Counted from the stretch's first letter, positions 42,952 to 56,114 are shown. The stretch: 64,000 nucleotides of DNA from Buddleja alternifolia (GCA_019426215.1 CM033399.1:35721022-35785021), one strand, 5' to 3'. Notes: generated from the letters alone by a model not told the origin. Numbers and translations: made by a program.

Positions 42952-45674
42952 TTTCAGATGCAAGAATTTTTAATATTTTGAGCTTGAATTTTCTGCACTT
43001 TTCTTTGGCTCTATACATAGAGAGATGTTTATTAATTTATTAAGATGCATTTATTTTGGGTGTGTCTGTGGGGACTGTAAGAATTATAGTCAGTAAATGC
43101 TCAGCTTCTTCTTGAACTGTTTATTATTTTGTATTTTGTTAATCTTTGGGAAAGAAGTGTAGGAAGTGGCATTGAAAGAGTTTAGGTGGGTGGAAGTTAG
43201 ATAAGCTATAGTATGTATCTTTACTGCATTGTCAGAGTACCTACACTAATTCATGAAGTTCATAATTTTGAAAAAGACTCCACAACAAAAATATGAATTA
43301 TTGCAGGCCATTTGCCCTGCGTATGGGTGATTCTTATGAAGTATCGAGACCCAAAATTCCAAATGATTCTTATAAAGTCTTGGAATTGAAACATTTCTAT
43401 ACGCTCACAATCACATGTATATAGTAAATCCCATGAGTCATGGAATTTGGGTAATTGTGACTGTACAAAGATTCTTATAAAGTCTGGGGATTGAAACATT
43501 TTTATACGGCCTTGTATGGTTTTGTTTTCAAAACTCAAATCTCAATTCTCAAAATTTTTGAGACCTAAAATATGTTTGGCACAAATTATTTCCCATTGTT
43601 TTGATTCCTAAAATTCAAATTTTTTAAAATTTCAAGCCAAAAAAATTGAAACTAAATCTTACTCTCACCTGCATCAATCTTGTCAGTGTCCTTTTATGCT
43701 TGAAATAAGGAATTCTTTTCTCAAGCCAAATTTACAGTTGCAACAATATTCTTTTTGATATAAATTAAGGAGAATTCGCCCTAAACCCAATTTTCAGTTA
43801 CAATTTTCTGTGTTGGTTTTCCTTCTAAGTTTTACGGCTATAATATTTTTTATGCAATCTTTCTTGTGGGATCTTTTAATTATATTAAGAGTGGGTTTAT
43901 TTTGTGGACGTTGTTTAATTTGGTAATTTAATGTAAAATAGTAAAAATAATTGGTAGCAATAAATTGTTGGTGTTGGTGGATTTTGCCATAATCCCCTAC
44001 CATATTAGGACGTTTTGGATGAGGGGAAAAAAATTATTGGTACAAATAAACCAATTATTGATAAATTTGAATAAAACTTATTTTTATAAAAATAACTAAT
44101 ATATATATGTAGAATAAAACCATTGAATAATACCATTTGATTACTTTATACATAGCAGAAAGTAGATTTATACATATATATATATATATATATCAATATA
44201 ACTAACTAAATCACTAATCATATATCAAGTTCACTTTATGTCAATCAAGTACAATTTTTTATTTTACTTATATCTCAAAAAAACATCCATCCAAATATAT
44301 TTTCATTCTCATTACGTCTTTTCGTATAAAAATCCATACAAAATCACATTAATCCAAACATATTTTTATTTTTAACACAAAAACCAATAAAGATTTGAAA
44401 ACTCATTTTCAAACATTTTTCAATTTGAAAGTGAGAATTGGAAATAAAAACAATACCATACAAGCTCGAATTCCAAAACCCTTTAAGAAAAATCTCGTTC
44501 CATATTTCAGTTTCCATCAGAAGACCAAAAGTTGACAAGTTAGGGGTTTACCAACACCACCTAGGAGTATTTTCGTCATGCAAAATCTAACTATATATGA
44601 TCAGTTTGACTGGAAATTCTAAACTATCAAAGTAAGTAATACTCAAGTGTATTTGTCAATCATTGAATATGCAGATAATGATATCATAAAGTGAAATAAA
44701 CACCTCATCATGTATAATCCAACGGTTTAAAACTCACTCGGACACATATCCATTTGGATAGCATCAAATCCCCCCAGTTTGACCAAAGGCAAAATGAGAT
44801 TATCACCGATTTTTTTCGCTGACATCAACAAAATCTAGGTCAAGAAAAAGAACGAGAATCTATAGCTATGTTTGGTTATGTTTTGGCATGGTATTATGGT
44901 GAAAATTACTATTGAGAAATTTATGAGAACACGTGCATATTTGATGAGATTGTATTTGATTTTATTTTGGGAGTTGATTTTTTGGTGTTTTGTTTGGTAA
45001 AATAGTGTTTGGTTTTGTTTCAAGAGAAAATAAAAGTTAATGTAGCAGTCAAATCATAAAATTTTTGCCTGATAATAATTAATTAATAATTGAAAGTTAA
45101 GAGAGGGGGAGAGGCAAAAGTAGGGAAAATACCTTGGTTATAGATTTTTAAATAAATAATCATTGTGTTTTTTTTTTTGACCATAAAAGTAACATATTTT
45201 TGACCCAAAATTGTGTTAACCAAACACAATTGAGCCAAAATTTTGGGAAATTGGATTTGGAAACATATCCAAACATAGACGGTAAGTCTGGCTTCTTTGA
45301 TAGGCTGACGGCGGGAGGTTTACATAATTTCTCAAACGTCAGGGTAGTTGTGGAAAATGGCCTAAGGTGAAGGGAACCTTCGATAATCTACTCTTAACTA
45401 ATAAGAATGAAAATCTTTTTGTAGTAAAATGATGCTTTATAACCAACTAGATACATGATTCAATATGTATTTGTAAATTCAACAGCAACTTGCCAATATT
45501 CTACTCAGAAAACACTTGTGCATCCACACATCTTCTCTGATAAGAAATTTCAATTCAACCTCGTCATATAACTATAAACCCGACAACGTTTACTCAGGAT
45601 AACGAGAGTTCAAAACAACATATCTTCGTTCCTACAAGAACCTTGTACTTATCAAAACCTGCTACTATCCTAAT
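42952..45674. other. Intergenic with two MITE-like elements
   Basis: About 43513-44470 is bounded by CTTGTATGGTTTTGTT and AACAATACCATACAAG, inverted ends of a roughly 950-bp element. About 44871-45283 is bounded by CTATGTTTGGTTATG and ATATCCAAACATAG, probably a Harbinger-type MITE. Target duplications were not certain. A repeated TTCTTATAAAGTCT...GATTGAAACATTT phrase lies at 43370-43505. No gene is seen. Confidence 0.5.
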
Positions 45675-48485
45675 TCACAACCTTCTATGTGTTCTTATGA
45701 AGTTTGTTGTGTTCATTTTAACTGCAGTCGAACATATATGAATCCCAACCAAGCACAAACTCGTGGTAAACAAAAGAAGCCCCTTCCACTGCCTCCCAGA
45801 TACAAGAATTGCCAAAGCAGTCGACACAAGAGCAACGAAAGAGAGCCCACTTTTCCAAGCCTCGAAACTTTTAACAACGCTAATGCATTCCTTGCAATGA
45901 ATCACGTGCCTGAAATATCTATTAGCAGGATTTGGCGCATGCATTGTTCCAATTCCGCCCTTAGCCGGTTGGGAAGCCGAAATATTAGCAACAAATCCAG
46001 CAGGGGCATGCTCGACAACAGCTGGATATTTAGGTAGAGAAATCGTGCTATGCCCAAAATAATAAGGCATTCCATGTCCAACTTTGTCCATCCATTTCCT
46101 ATACTCGGCAACCCAAGTATCCGATGACTTCAAATTGATGTAAAGTTCTCTCGTGGGAACTTTTTCTTTCATAAGAATTTCATTTTGAGATGATAGAAAA
46201 CCCATATCTTGCTCAAACACCTTACTAGCATTCTGATGAAAATACCATGTTGGAATAATCCTAAACAGCAATGGCGGTTTTCTCGTGTTTCCAAACCTAA
46301 CTATAAGCATGGATTTTCCTTGTCCGGACGGTCTACAAAGGAAAAGTCCCGAAAAGTAGTCCTTTTCGCCATTGTTGTTAACAATTTCCCGGTTATTTTG
46401 AAGAACACAAGGCGCTTCAAATCGCAAAAAGTTTGGTATGTAGTTTGGGGTAGATCGGTCACTTTCTCTACCCCAATGGCCTGCAAAGCCTCGATTTGTC
46501 CTTTCGGTGATCTCGAAAAACAGGGCTTGTGCATCTTCCCTTTTGGCTGTAAAATCTGTTCTATCATGTGAAATAGGAACATGGGCAGGATCCATGAGGT
46601 TTTCTAAAAGGATGGAATGATCATACGGGAGCTCATGGATGGTTGAGATGTCACGAAAACCTGGCCTATCGAAATTCTCAAACCATGGGATTTTCTCGGG
46701 TTTTGGTGGCGTTTTGTGAGACATCCAAATCCATATAACCCCTTGTGAGTCTTTAATTTCGTATGTTCTCACGCAAGCTGATTGTGGGATTTTTGCACCT
46801 GCAGAGAGCTGTCCCAATAATCAGTGAAAAAGATAACATCAAAAGAAAGATCACCTAAATGGATTTTTTTTTTCGTATATACAACACAAACCTGCGGTAT
46901 TTTGACGCATTTACCGCTCCCTTCGAATTGCCAACCATGGTACAAACACTCCAATCTCCCATCAAATATTTGACCTTCAGATAGTTTTGCTAGCCTAGAT
47001 CAAAATATTTTCAATAGTAAGCAAGAATAGGTCATTTATCAAATACAAGTGTGCAGCAACCAAAGAACTATTTCTCACAGCATAAATCATACTGCAAAAC
47101 AATTCTATGAACTCAAGAATGCATGTAATTTCCGTAAGCAAACTAATGAACCATTTTTGACAGCAAAAACCAATTCTATGAAATCAGAATTCATGTAATT
47201 ATGTAAGTAACTACAAGTATATTGCTGACTCTTCTTCTATATAACAATTGGACAAAATTAGCTACAGACCCCCTCACTTTAGAGGGAATCACCGAAACCT
47301 CCCCTCACCTTTTTGAAATTATATAAAAGCCCCCTCATGTTAAGATATTCTTACAATTACACCCCGTGTATTTAAAAATTCTTACAATTTCACCCCTGCA
47401 AACCTTACAGATCGACCCCTTGAGGCTTCTCCTTGTAATTAATCAAAAGTCGGGTTTTTTTTTTTAATAATTAGCACTAAATTGAGGGGGTGAATCTAAT
47501 TGACCCAAACAATTAAGTGAAGAACCATCCTGCAAATTGGGGGTTATTGGGAAAAAAAAGCAAAATATACATCCATCATTCCTATATAGTTTATATAAAA
47601 TTTAACCAGAGAATTAGTCAAAAAGAATTGAAAAGGTGTACTCTAAACCAAACGGCCCCAAAGTAAAACACTTTAGTGAATTAAATAAATGAAATTCAAG
47701 ATTTCTTATATCCCACCTCAATTTACACAAAACAAAACCATGATCAAGACTTGATTCAAAACAAACATTGAATTGAGCTTTAGAAAGCGAAATAACCCGG
47801 CTTGTTAGCCCAGTGTATCAGCTTCTAATTTTAAATTGAAGGTCTTTAGTTCAATTTCAATTGTCACAAGTCTTAGGGTCCGTGACGCGTGATTAAAAAA
47901 CTATCGACCTGGATTTTTGACACACCCGCCCAGTGGTATCAGCTTCTAATTTTAAATTGGTGGTCTTTAGTTCAATTTCAATTCTCATAAGTCTTAGGGT
48001 CCGTGACTCGTGATTAAAAAATTATCGATCTGAATTTATCGACTCAAGCTATCCCCTCGTCTAGAATTTAAAAAAGAAGAAGTGAAACACAAAGAAGATT
48101 ACCTATGGGGGCACCGATCTTCATAACACCTAAGCTCTCCACCGCCATCTCTATACAAAACAACCTGCTTATCAAACACAGTGAGGCCCAACGGCGCATC
48201 ATCAGGCACATTCTTGGTCAGATACAGCGGATACCATTCTTCACTCCAATCATACTTCACCACTTCTCCCTCTACAATCCCTTCTTCTTGAATCACACTC
48301 GGAATGTCTTCTGCAATTGCACTCAATTTCTGGGATTTTCTCTTCAGCTGATGACAAGAATTTGTGGGTTGATGGGCGAATAATATGTTTCTTGGTTTTT
48401 TGGGGATTTTGTGGAAGTGTGAGAAATTGAGGGTTTTGGGGAGGGGTGTATCGGAGAAAAATGGTTGTAATTGTAGGAGGGCCAT
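45675..48485 (-). CDS. PTC52: Chloroplast Rieske oxygenase of the PTC52 / ACD1-like type
   Basis: Three exons, 48103-48485, 46892-46994 and 45675-46808, give 539 aa. A Ser/Lys-rich transit peptide covers about residues 1-60. The Rieske [2Fe-2S] site is CPH (125-127) and CLYH (144-147), split by intron 1. The mononuclear-iron motif is [12 protein letters not shown] (Asn232, Asp235, His238, His243). The C terminus has a CxxC (HCKEC) and two membrane segments ([32 protein letters not shown]). This is the layout of the PAO/TIC55/PTC52 family of inner-envelope or thylakoid oxygenases. PTC52 is linked to protochlorophyllide metabolism in the envelope. The sequence resembles At4g25650 more than PAO or TIC55 as I recall them. 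Confidence 0.92.
46995..48102 (-). other. Intron 1 of the PTC52-like gene with repeats
   Basis: Contains a decayed member of the CCCCTC / ACAATTTCACCCCT MITE family at about 47260-47530. It also contains a 121-bp tandem duplication at about 47809-48050, whose unit reads AGCTTCTAATTTTAAATTG...GTCTTAGGGTCCGTGAC. That unit has a weak tRNA-like A/B box arrangement (AGCCCAGTGTATC, TAGTTCAATTTC), so it may be a duplicated SINE fragment. Confidence 0.6.
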
Positions 48486-49444
48486 GGGAGAGGAATGTGG
48501 TTGGTTGAACTTGAAGGTGGAAATGAAGAAGAAATGAGCATTTTTTAGAGGGTGAGGAAGAAGAGAAAAAGGGGTGGTGTTACTTGTTGAATTGGCGCAC
48601 TAATTCTGGCCACACAATGTAGAAAGATACACAACAGTCCACACCTAAGTCTAAATTAGGAAACTTCAAGTGAGTGTTTTTGTACACACGTATGATGGAC
48701 CGACATGAACACGAGCAATGTCAATTTTTAAAAAATTAGTACACAGATACGGTTGGAACATGCCTGCTCGCGTTTATTATTTTCTTTTACTTAATAGCTG
48801 GACACAAGCACAACGTGTCTCCGACACTATAAATAATTTTTCGAAGTGTCCGTGCATCATAGGTCTTTATACTATAAATTCTTGAATAAATAGAAAAATT
48901 CTTAGGTGAATTCAGTTTTCCGTGCACCAAACGGAGTGAATTTTGCCACATTCGTGAGTGACATATGACTTCGATGATGTGGTAAAATCCACGCAACTTG
49001 GTTTACATAAGAATTTTCTGAATAAATATGAGATAAAATTTATGTTAGCAATCATATAAACTGGAATTGGTATTTGATTGTAGATTTAAAAAAATAAAAA
49101 CTCATGATGAGAATATTCATGCGAATTGATTTTGGAGTTCTTGAATGCGAGTTGGATAGTGTTCTATTCATGAAAAAAAGCTTATTATTTTAGGATGATT
49201 TGCATGTACTTAAATCGTATTTATACTAGAGATTTTGACACACAATAAGGGTGCTTAAGATTTTTCTTTATTAATTAATTTATCTAGTAAATACTTCTTT
49301 CCAAACGTTTTGTGTTCTGCAGCCATAATAAGTAAAGAACAAATTCTAGAAAGATTAGAAAATATGTTTGAAAGAAAAACAAAATAGAAAATGGGGAGAG
49401 AAATAGATATATAGAAAATAGCTTTCCCTGTATAATCACAGTTC
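48486..49444. other. Intergenic between PTC52-like and Brf1-domain genes
   Basis: Promoter side of the PTC52-like gene and 3' flank of the next gene, which points the same way. No further gene or clear element is seen. Confidence 0.5.
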
Positions 49445-52206
49445 TCAAAAATCAAAATATTCATCTCCATCATCTCCATATTCATAATATATATCACCAT
49501 CATGATGATCTAAAGTTTCATTGTCTTTGACACCACTGATACCATGCTCATCCTCATTGTAACGGCTCTCATTAGATCCATGCAATCCACTGCTGATGTT
49601 TCCATATGATGAACCGTTAGTCTTATTCGAGTCTGCCCCGATTACCTGAGTCGCTTCAGAAGCTTGCTCCTGCAAAGACCAAGTTCAGAAATGTATGCAA
49701 GTATACTCTATCCTTGAAGTGTACGATGATGCAAAAATAAGAAGAGTGTTATACAAAGACTTACAAATTCTTCGTTCAGGAATTTTAAAGCATCATAATT
49801 AATCCTTGAACTTCGCCTCTGTCAAAACAGAATCCATGTTATGAGAAATTGACAATGCATAATAAGTGTCAAAATAGTAAAATACTAATGGCAATAACTC
49901 CATGAGGACATGCATCATAAAATTCTAACATAATTGTTATTGTTTAATTAGTGGAATGCATTTTTTTTAAATACCATTTGACTCTTCGATTTCTAGAAAA
50001 CCATAACAAAGATGTTAGAACAAATAAAAAAAAAAAAAATCTCACTGAGAAACTAATTTACTACCTGGGAGTGGGACTCCACTTTCTCAGTGGTTTTAGC
50101 AGCTTTCTTGACAGGTGCACCTTTCTTTGTTTCAGTTGTTCTTTTCCGTTTCTTGGCCTGAAATTTACCACCCATTAACAATCAGAAAAGACCTTGCTAA
50201 ACGGATTCCAGTCACTATGATAATAAGATGAATGTTTTAGATAAACTAAAACCACCCGAGGCTATTTTCAGAGAAAATGATGTGTGGATATTAAAACATG
50301 GTCTTATTTATGTGAAAATATAATTTCCATGACGGAAGACAGATTATGACATCAGTTAAGCTTAAGCGAGAACTGAAGCCGAAGGAGTTTTTCTTGATTA
50401 ATATCGAATGTGCATTAAAAATTCCTCGGTTCATTTTGTTAAGCTGTGTGCCATTGTACAAAGATGATAGTTTTCGTTCGAAGGGAACACCGGCTTCCTA
50501 CAAATGGATGAACACATACTTTTAAATTGTGATGAAATAATCGACTCCTGCTTTCATAAAGAAACAAACTCAACTTCTACTTAGAAAAGAAGAGGAAAGT
50601 CTGCTTTTACAAGTAAACAAAAAGATTAATTGCCATCAGAAAGCTATCACTATTTGAAAGAGAAACAGAGAGGAAAGAAAAATCAGTACTTTCGTATAAT
50701 TCCCATTCATTGCTTCCCATAGAATTCGTTTGTGTTGAATCTCCTCCTTGGTGTTAAGGTACCCAAAAACCTGAACAGTGTTAAACAAAATTCCCAGTCA
50801 TATGCTGATACCAGATCTGAAAAGCTGAGAAAATTTAATACAGTGATTACTGAAGCTACAAACACAAACTTGAATATATATTGAGGAAAAAGATGGAATT
50901 TGATTGAATCTACGTGGTCATATACGTGAATGAACACATTTTATGCACAAGGGGGGACTAAGATGAATGATATGACAATTGTCCTATGTCAACAAAACAA
51001 ATAAAACAAAAGAAGCATTTCCTAAGATAATAGTTAAGTTTACTTTGCTGGACTTAAATCTTTAAATCGTAGTTGCAAGGCTGATTTCACATTCCTGTTC
51101 CTTGACACTTACTTGTATGGTTTATTTTCCATTCCGATAATAGTATTATCCTAAGACCTCAAGATAGATGGGCTACAATTAGGTGTTGCCAGCCTCGTGA
51201 AATGAGATTTTCTGTAATAATTAGTAGACAAGAAAACATTTGTTTCTCCCAGCACATTACAGTCAAAGATTAAATCCTCACCACTTCACCTATTTCTCAA
51301 AGTTGCATTCTTAAGCAGGGTACTTCACTAAGAGTGTGCACATACGAACTAAAAGCAATAAATGGATAACAACAAACGTATACCTCAGCATCATCAATAT
51401 CAGAAAGGTTATCCGATTCATTGTCTTTAGTTCGACTGCTCCTTTGCTTGTACCTTTTTGCCACTCCACAAGCATCCTTTTTCATGTCTCCGTGTCGAGT
51501 TGAAGGACCTGAATATATATATAATGTGAATTAAAATGTTAGAAAATACGCATCTTACATTCTGAAAAAAATTGCATAAGAACTTCCATAAGTGCACCTT
51601 TATCAGAACCGCAACCAGGATTAACACCAAATTTTCTCGGTTGTACAAGCCGACATGGAGCAGCTTCCGCACCTTCCCTGCACAAAGGTCCAACTGCTTC
51701 CTCTACCTAAAACACCAAAGATTTGTTAGGTATGCTAGTATATGAAATCTCTCATGCCATTTTAACTTATATCTCATACATGAAAGGTAAATACACAGAA
51801 ATCTTATCAGCTTGATCATACGATTTCATCATCTAAGCCTCCGTCGATAATAAGACGAAGAAGACAACTTTTCATACCTTAATGCCATACAAAATCCAAG
51901 CATGAACTATGTCTCTATTGCTCTATACAACAAACCACAGCTGCAATGCATACAGTACCATAGCAAATAATTGAAATCAAAACAGATAGATACAACAAAT
52001 AGTAACTCTGTAATCAATTTATCTTCGCAAATCAAAATAAAGCATGAAATTGAGCATACTTTTAATTTTATTGAGTTATCTTAAGCACAAAATCAGCTGA
52101 ATCTTACATAATCTTTCTGCTAAAACTTGAAATTTGAAGACGAAAACACAGAAATTGAACATACCGTTTGTTTGGATTTGATTTCGGAGCCCTTCGTAAC
52201 CGCCAT
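49445..52206 (-). CDS. Stand-alone Brf1-type TBP-binding domain protein
   Basis: Seven exons: 52165-52206, 51598-51706, 51384-51508, 50690-50770, 50065-50157, 49765-49818 and 49445-49669. They give 242 aa, and every junction is GT-AG with the frame kept. The core LSDIDDAEV...GYLNTKEEIQHKRILWEAMN followed by basic KKRKR and SSRINYDALKFL matches the TBP-binding homology region of Brf1, the TFIIIB subunit of RNA polymerase III. The C terminus is acidic and Tyr-rich. The TFIIB zinc ribbon and two cyclin folds that normally precede this region are absent. The ATG at 52206 starts an unrelated short N terminus, and the divergent SKA2-like gene is next. It may compete with or help TBP at Pol III promoters; that is inference. 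Confidence 0.8.
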
Positions 52207-53110
52207 TGCTCGTCTCTGGAGCTTCAACGAATGCGAACCCTTGCTCCCGAAAGCTTTATATAGGTCTGGGTCCTGTCTAGAGTTACCGAAATACCCTTCA
52301 GTATATTCAAAATTAGAAAATTGAAGAACTGTTTACGAAGATTAATAATTAATAGAGAAAATTACTAAAGAAACCCCTAAAATAAATTATTGTATCCAAA
52401 AATAAAATAAAAATATTTTTCAATCTCCCAAACCCATCCACCAATTTTTCTTTTCAAACAATTGTCCTTAGCCTTTTGAACTAAAATTAATTAATTGTAT
52501 TTCGTACAGGAATTTATTTGTTTAGAACTTTGCATTGATAGTCGATACTAATTATAAGTTTTATATTAAATTTTCAGATTTTTGAATTTTTAAGAAAAAC
52601 TTTAAAAAGATAATTTTAAATAATTATTATATTAAAATAAAAAATAAATATATAAATATTTAATATTAAAAATAAAATTTGTATATATGATTTGTCAATT
52701 TGAAAATTTTAAAATAAAAAATTTCAATAAAAAAAAAATCAGTTGATCAATTCTTAATTTTATAAATGAAAAGTAATTGAGTCCAAGAAATTATTAATCC
52801 TAATTTCTAAGTTTTTTGGAATGAAAAAAGTTCGTAGAATGAATTTTTGAGACTAAAAAAAAAAATTCATGGGCTTTTTGGGTACAAAAATTCATTTCAG
52901 GGGAATTTTAATAATTTTCAATCAATATTAGTGTGAAAGCGAAATTTCCTAAAATTAAAAGGATAGAAAGGAAAAAAGAAAGAAAATCACTCGTAAAACG
53001 GTGTCGTCTAAGACATCCCAGGCGCCGTCGCACTGAAAACTCAAATTGGCTGAAGAACAAATTCAAACTCAGAGAGAGAGAGAGAGATTGAGAAGAGAGA
53101 GAGAGAGAGA
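52207..53110. promoter_or_regulatory. Shared divergent promoter region, with MITE
   Basis: 904 bases separate the start codons of the minus-strand Brf1-domain gene and the plus-strand SKA2-like gene. A relative of the Mutator-type MITE of 21389-21991 fills about 52354-52920 (AAAATTACTAAAGAAACCCC to GGGGAATTTTAATAATTTTC). A (GA)n tract at about 53071-53109 is the 5' leader of the SKA2-like gene, a typical site for GAGA-binding plant factors. Confidence 0.6.
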
Positions 53111-56100
53111 ATGGAGCATAACCAAGCAGTGGATGGACTGCTCAGCCTGTTTACGAAAGCCAATCGTGATCTTTCAATGGTACACAACAAGCTTTACAAG
53201 GAATTCCAACAAGTCTACCCCGACAATGTACTCAAATCATGCGCCTCTTCTGTTTTTCCCTCTCTTGTTTTATCGGATATCGGCCGATACTTTTGAACTA
53301 TGAATTGCAATCCAAGAATTCAATTGTGCTACTTGTCATTTGAATTTTTGTTTTTTGACAGGCAAATCCGATGAAGCTTGTGGCTAGGTTGAAAAAAATC
53401 GAAGAAGAAATGTCGTCCTTGAAGGAACAGTGTCGTGAGCTACTCGCCGCCAAACAGGTAATCATTATATGTATAAACTTTGTGTGTAAATTTTGTAATA
53501 TCATATTTGTGCTGTGAGTAAAGTTTGAGTTATTATCATTTGAACTGATTTCTGTATATTGCGAAAATTTAGCAAGTAGAGGAAACAAATATTTAGTAAA
53601 TACAATATGCCCAAACCCTAGGTTGGAGAAAATCCCGTAGGGAACTTGTATTAATACATGTAATTGGTAAACAACAAACCCTAACTATAAACAAACCCTA
53701 ACTATAAACAAGTAAAAAATAAATAGAAGGAAACATAAAGAAACTTAAATTAACATAAATACTAGAAAGATATGGAAAGACATTATATTATTTAACACTC
53801 CCCCGCAGTCGAAACGTGAGAGTCTTGAGCGTTGAGACTGGACCAAAGAAATCTGATCATAGAGAATTTGAGAAGAAGACGGCGACAAAGATAAAAGGTG
53901 GCGGCGGCTCCAAGTCCTCATTTTCCAAGGGTGAGCGGCGGTAACTAACAAAACTAAAGAGAGAAGGCGGTGACATAAAATAAAAAGGTGGCGACTCCAA
54001 GTCCTTGTTTTTCCAAGGGTGAGCGGCGATAGCATAAACAAAGATAAAGAAAAAAAAAACTACCCTAAACTAAACTAGATAAGGTGCGCCGGACGGGGTC
54101 GGCGACTTGAGGATGCGGAAGCGAGAGATCGAGATACCATGGCTCGAAACCATAGCTCTGATACCATGTTAGATTAGAGAAAACCCCGTAGGGAACTTGT
54201 ATTACTGAGTAAAATATTTATAGAGATACATGTAATTGGTAAACAACAAACCCTAACTATAAACAAGGAAAAAATAAATACAAGGAAACATAAAGAAACT
54301 TAAATTAACATAAATACTAGAAAGATATGGAAAGATATTATATTATCTAACAATTATATATTGCGAAAATTTAGCAAGTAGAGGAAACAAATATTTAGTA
54401 AATACAATATGCCCAAAACCTAGGGGGTTTTTCCTTTCTTTCTTTCTTTCCCTTTTTTTTTTTTGTGTGTGTGTGTGTATGGAATAAGTTTCTTTTAGGT
54501 GCAAACAAATTTTGTGTCAGACCGAGTCTGATGGTGCGAGTATGTATTCGTGTCTATCTCTTTCATATAAGTGTGTGTATAGGGACAGACATAGAATCCA
54601 GGACCATTGGACTTGGTCTAATATAGACTTTTCCGACCAATTTTACGGTTGCTTTATTATTTACTCTAAAATGTTCATAAAAAAATTGACCTTAGATGGA
54701 GAAGATACCTGGATTTCGTAGTTCTCATTATGTTATCCTTGTCTTTCAGTCATCTGTTTCACAATATACGCCTTTGCGGATCAGTTTCTTCACATACGTC
54801 AATCCATTGGTTTGATGTTGAATAAATTTACAAGCATTCTTTATTTCGTATATTTTTAAGTCAAAGTTTTAACCTGCAGGATCTGATTGATAAAGCCAGA
54901 ACTCTCTTAGTCGGAAACAGGACACAGCTACAGAGGTTGCAAGCATCCACCGGTTTTCCTGTCACAAATGATGCTGATGATCCCGCTTATGCAAGTTTCA
55001 ATCAGGTGTATATTGCGTTAGCTGATATGATTACCTTTCATTATCTGTCAATGGAAGCTCCTCCCATATATATTCCTGGTGCTACGATTAGCTAAATTAA
55101 AACTTGGGGACATTGCAACATTAGTCCTATAGAATAGAGTCTGTTGCATTTTTTTGCATTTTTAGTCACAGCCGTTAAAAATTGGATGGAGACTATTAGT
55201 TTGGTCAGGTGCCTTGCACGTGATCAGTAATAAAATTAATGGTACGTGCATTATACACAGGAGTTTCTATTCAACTTTTTAGTGGATGAGACCAAAATTA
55301 CAAAATAATGCATCGTACTGGACTAATTTTGCAAGTTTGTAAACAATCGGACTAAAAAATTCGACAGATCCTGTCCTATGGGACTAAGAATTTTCCCTTA
55401 AAACTTTTAGCAGATATCTTTGTACTCTCCCCAACTCGGAGGGGGCACGTGTGTATTATCTGAATAAGATTGTTAAAATTTATGTCCAATGTTGGATTGT
55501 TTGCATTTTCCAAATGGTGTTTGAAGACTTTGCATCATTTGTCAGCAAGCAACCAAAATTTAAGTGGCAAGGTTTAGGTTATTTATGTATCAGAGTATAG
55601 TTATTTTTGCTAGGGCGCTTCCTATTGCCTTGCCAAAAACTTAACCCTCTTGGTCGTTTGCTAAATTATGATTTAAAGATGAAAGTTGGCTGTTATGTAA
55701 TTAATTGTTTCATGATGGACAGATTATTGAGGAGTGGGCTGTTCAAGTCAGATCTAAAGCAGGTAAATTGTTTCTTTAAACGAGTTACGTATGGTTTAGA
55801 TGCTTATGTAATGACGATAAGTTGTGTTTTCTATGCATAAATGATGGTAAAATGTGATTTAAGTGATTTCTGCTTATAAACGCGACGTATTGAAAAATGT
55901 GTTTGCGGGGCTTGTACAATTCTCTGTGGTTTGATTTTATTAAAGTGGTTCCTCGCATGCTCCTATGTATGTTGAAATTCTGATATTTGATGGGGTTTTA
56001 TTTAATGGTTTTTAACTCTTCGAAAAATTGTCTGATTATGCAGAGGACGAGGAAGAGCCGGGCTCTAATGATATAAATCAGATGTTATTCTCAGCAATTG

Positions 56101-56114
56101 TTCAAGGCAACTGA
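53111..56114 (+). CDS. SKA2: SKA2-like spindle and kinetochore protein
   Basis: Five exons, 53111-53227, 53362-53457, 54880-55005, 55723-55762 and 56044-56114, give 149 aa. Introns are GT-AG and all phases fit. The sequence (LFTKANRDLSMVHNKLYKEF, KLVARLKKIEEEMSSLKEQC) forms an N-terminal helix bundle and coiled coil. It aligns in order and spacing with animal SKA2, including the N-P-x-x-L step after the first helix. SKA2 binds SKA1 and SKA3 in the complex that keeps kinetochores on microtubules. The C terminus adds an acidic stretch (EDEEEPGSND) and NQMLFSAIVQGN. Intron 2 holds a TRIM element and intron 3 a MITE. Confidence 0.82.
53555..54424. repeat. 68-bp direct repeat flanking the TRIM element
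   Basis: 53555-53622 and 54357-54424, from TATATTGCGAAAATTTAGCA to CCCTAGG / ACCTAGG, match at 67 of 68 bases. The left copy touches the left LTR, and the right copy starts four bases after the right LTR. Confidence 0.9.
53621..54352 (-). mobile_element. TRIM (miniature LTR retrotransposon) in SKA2 intron 2
   Basis: The right LTR 54167-54352 (186 bp) begins TGTTAG and ends CTAACA. The left LTR, about 53621-53797, is related but has a worn start and a 25-bp internal deletion. On the minus strand the PBS TGGTATCAGAGC (54155-54166, initiator-Met tRNA type) follows the 5' LTR, and CTGCGGGGGAG (53798-53808) is the polypurine tract. The 369-bp internal region codes for nothing obvious. This is the TRIM layout. 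Confidence 0.85.
55106..55397. mobile_element. Mutator-type MITE in SKA2 intron 3, perfect 9-bp TSD
   Basis: 292 bp between TTAAAACTT at 55097-55105 and 55398-55406. Ends GGGGACATTGCAACATTAGTCC and GGGACTAAGAATTTTCCC are imperfect inverted repeats. It is the same family as the element in peroxidase intron 1. Confidence 0.82.

Noticed and set aside
46209..46582. ORFs on both strands within the PTC52-like exon 3
   Set aside because: They lie in alternative frames of a clearly conserved coding exon.
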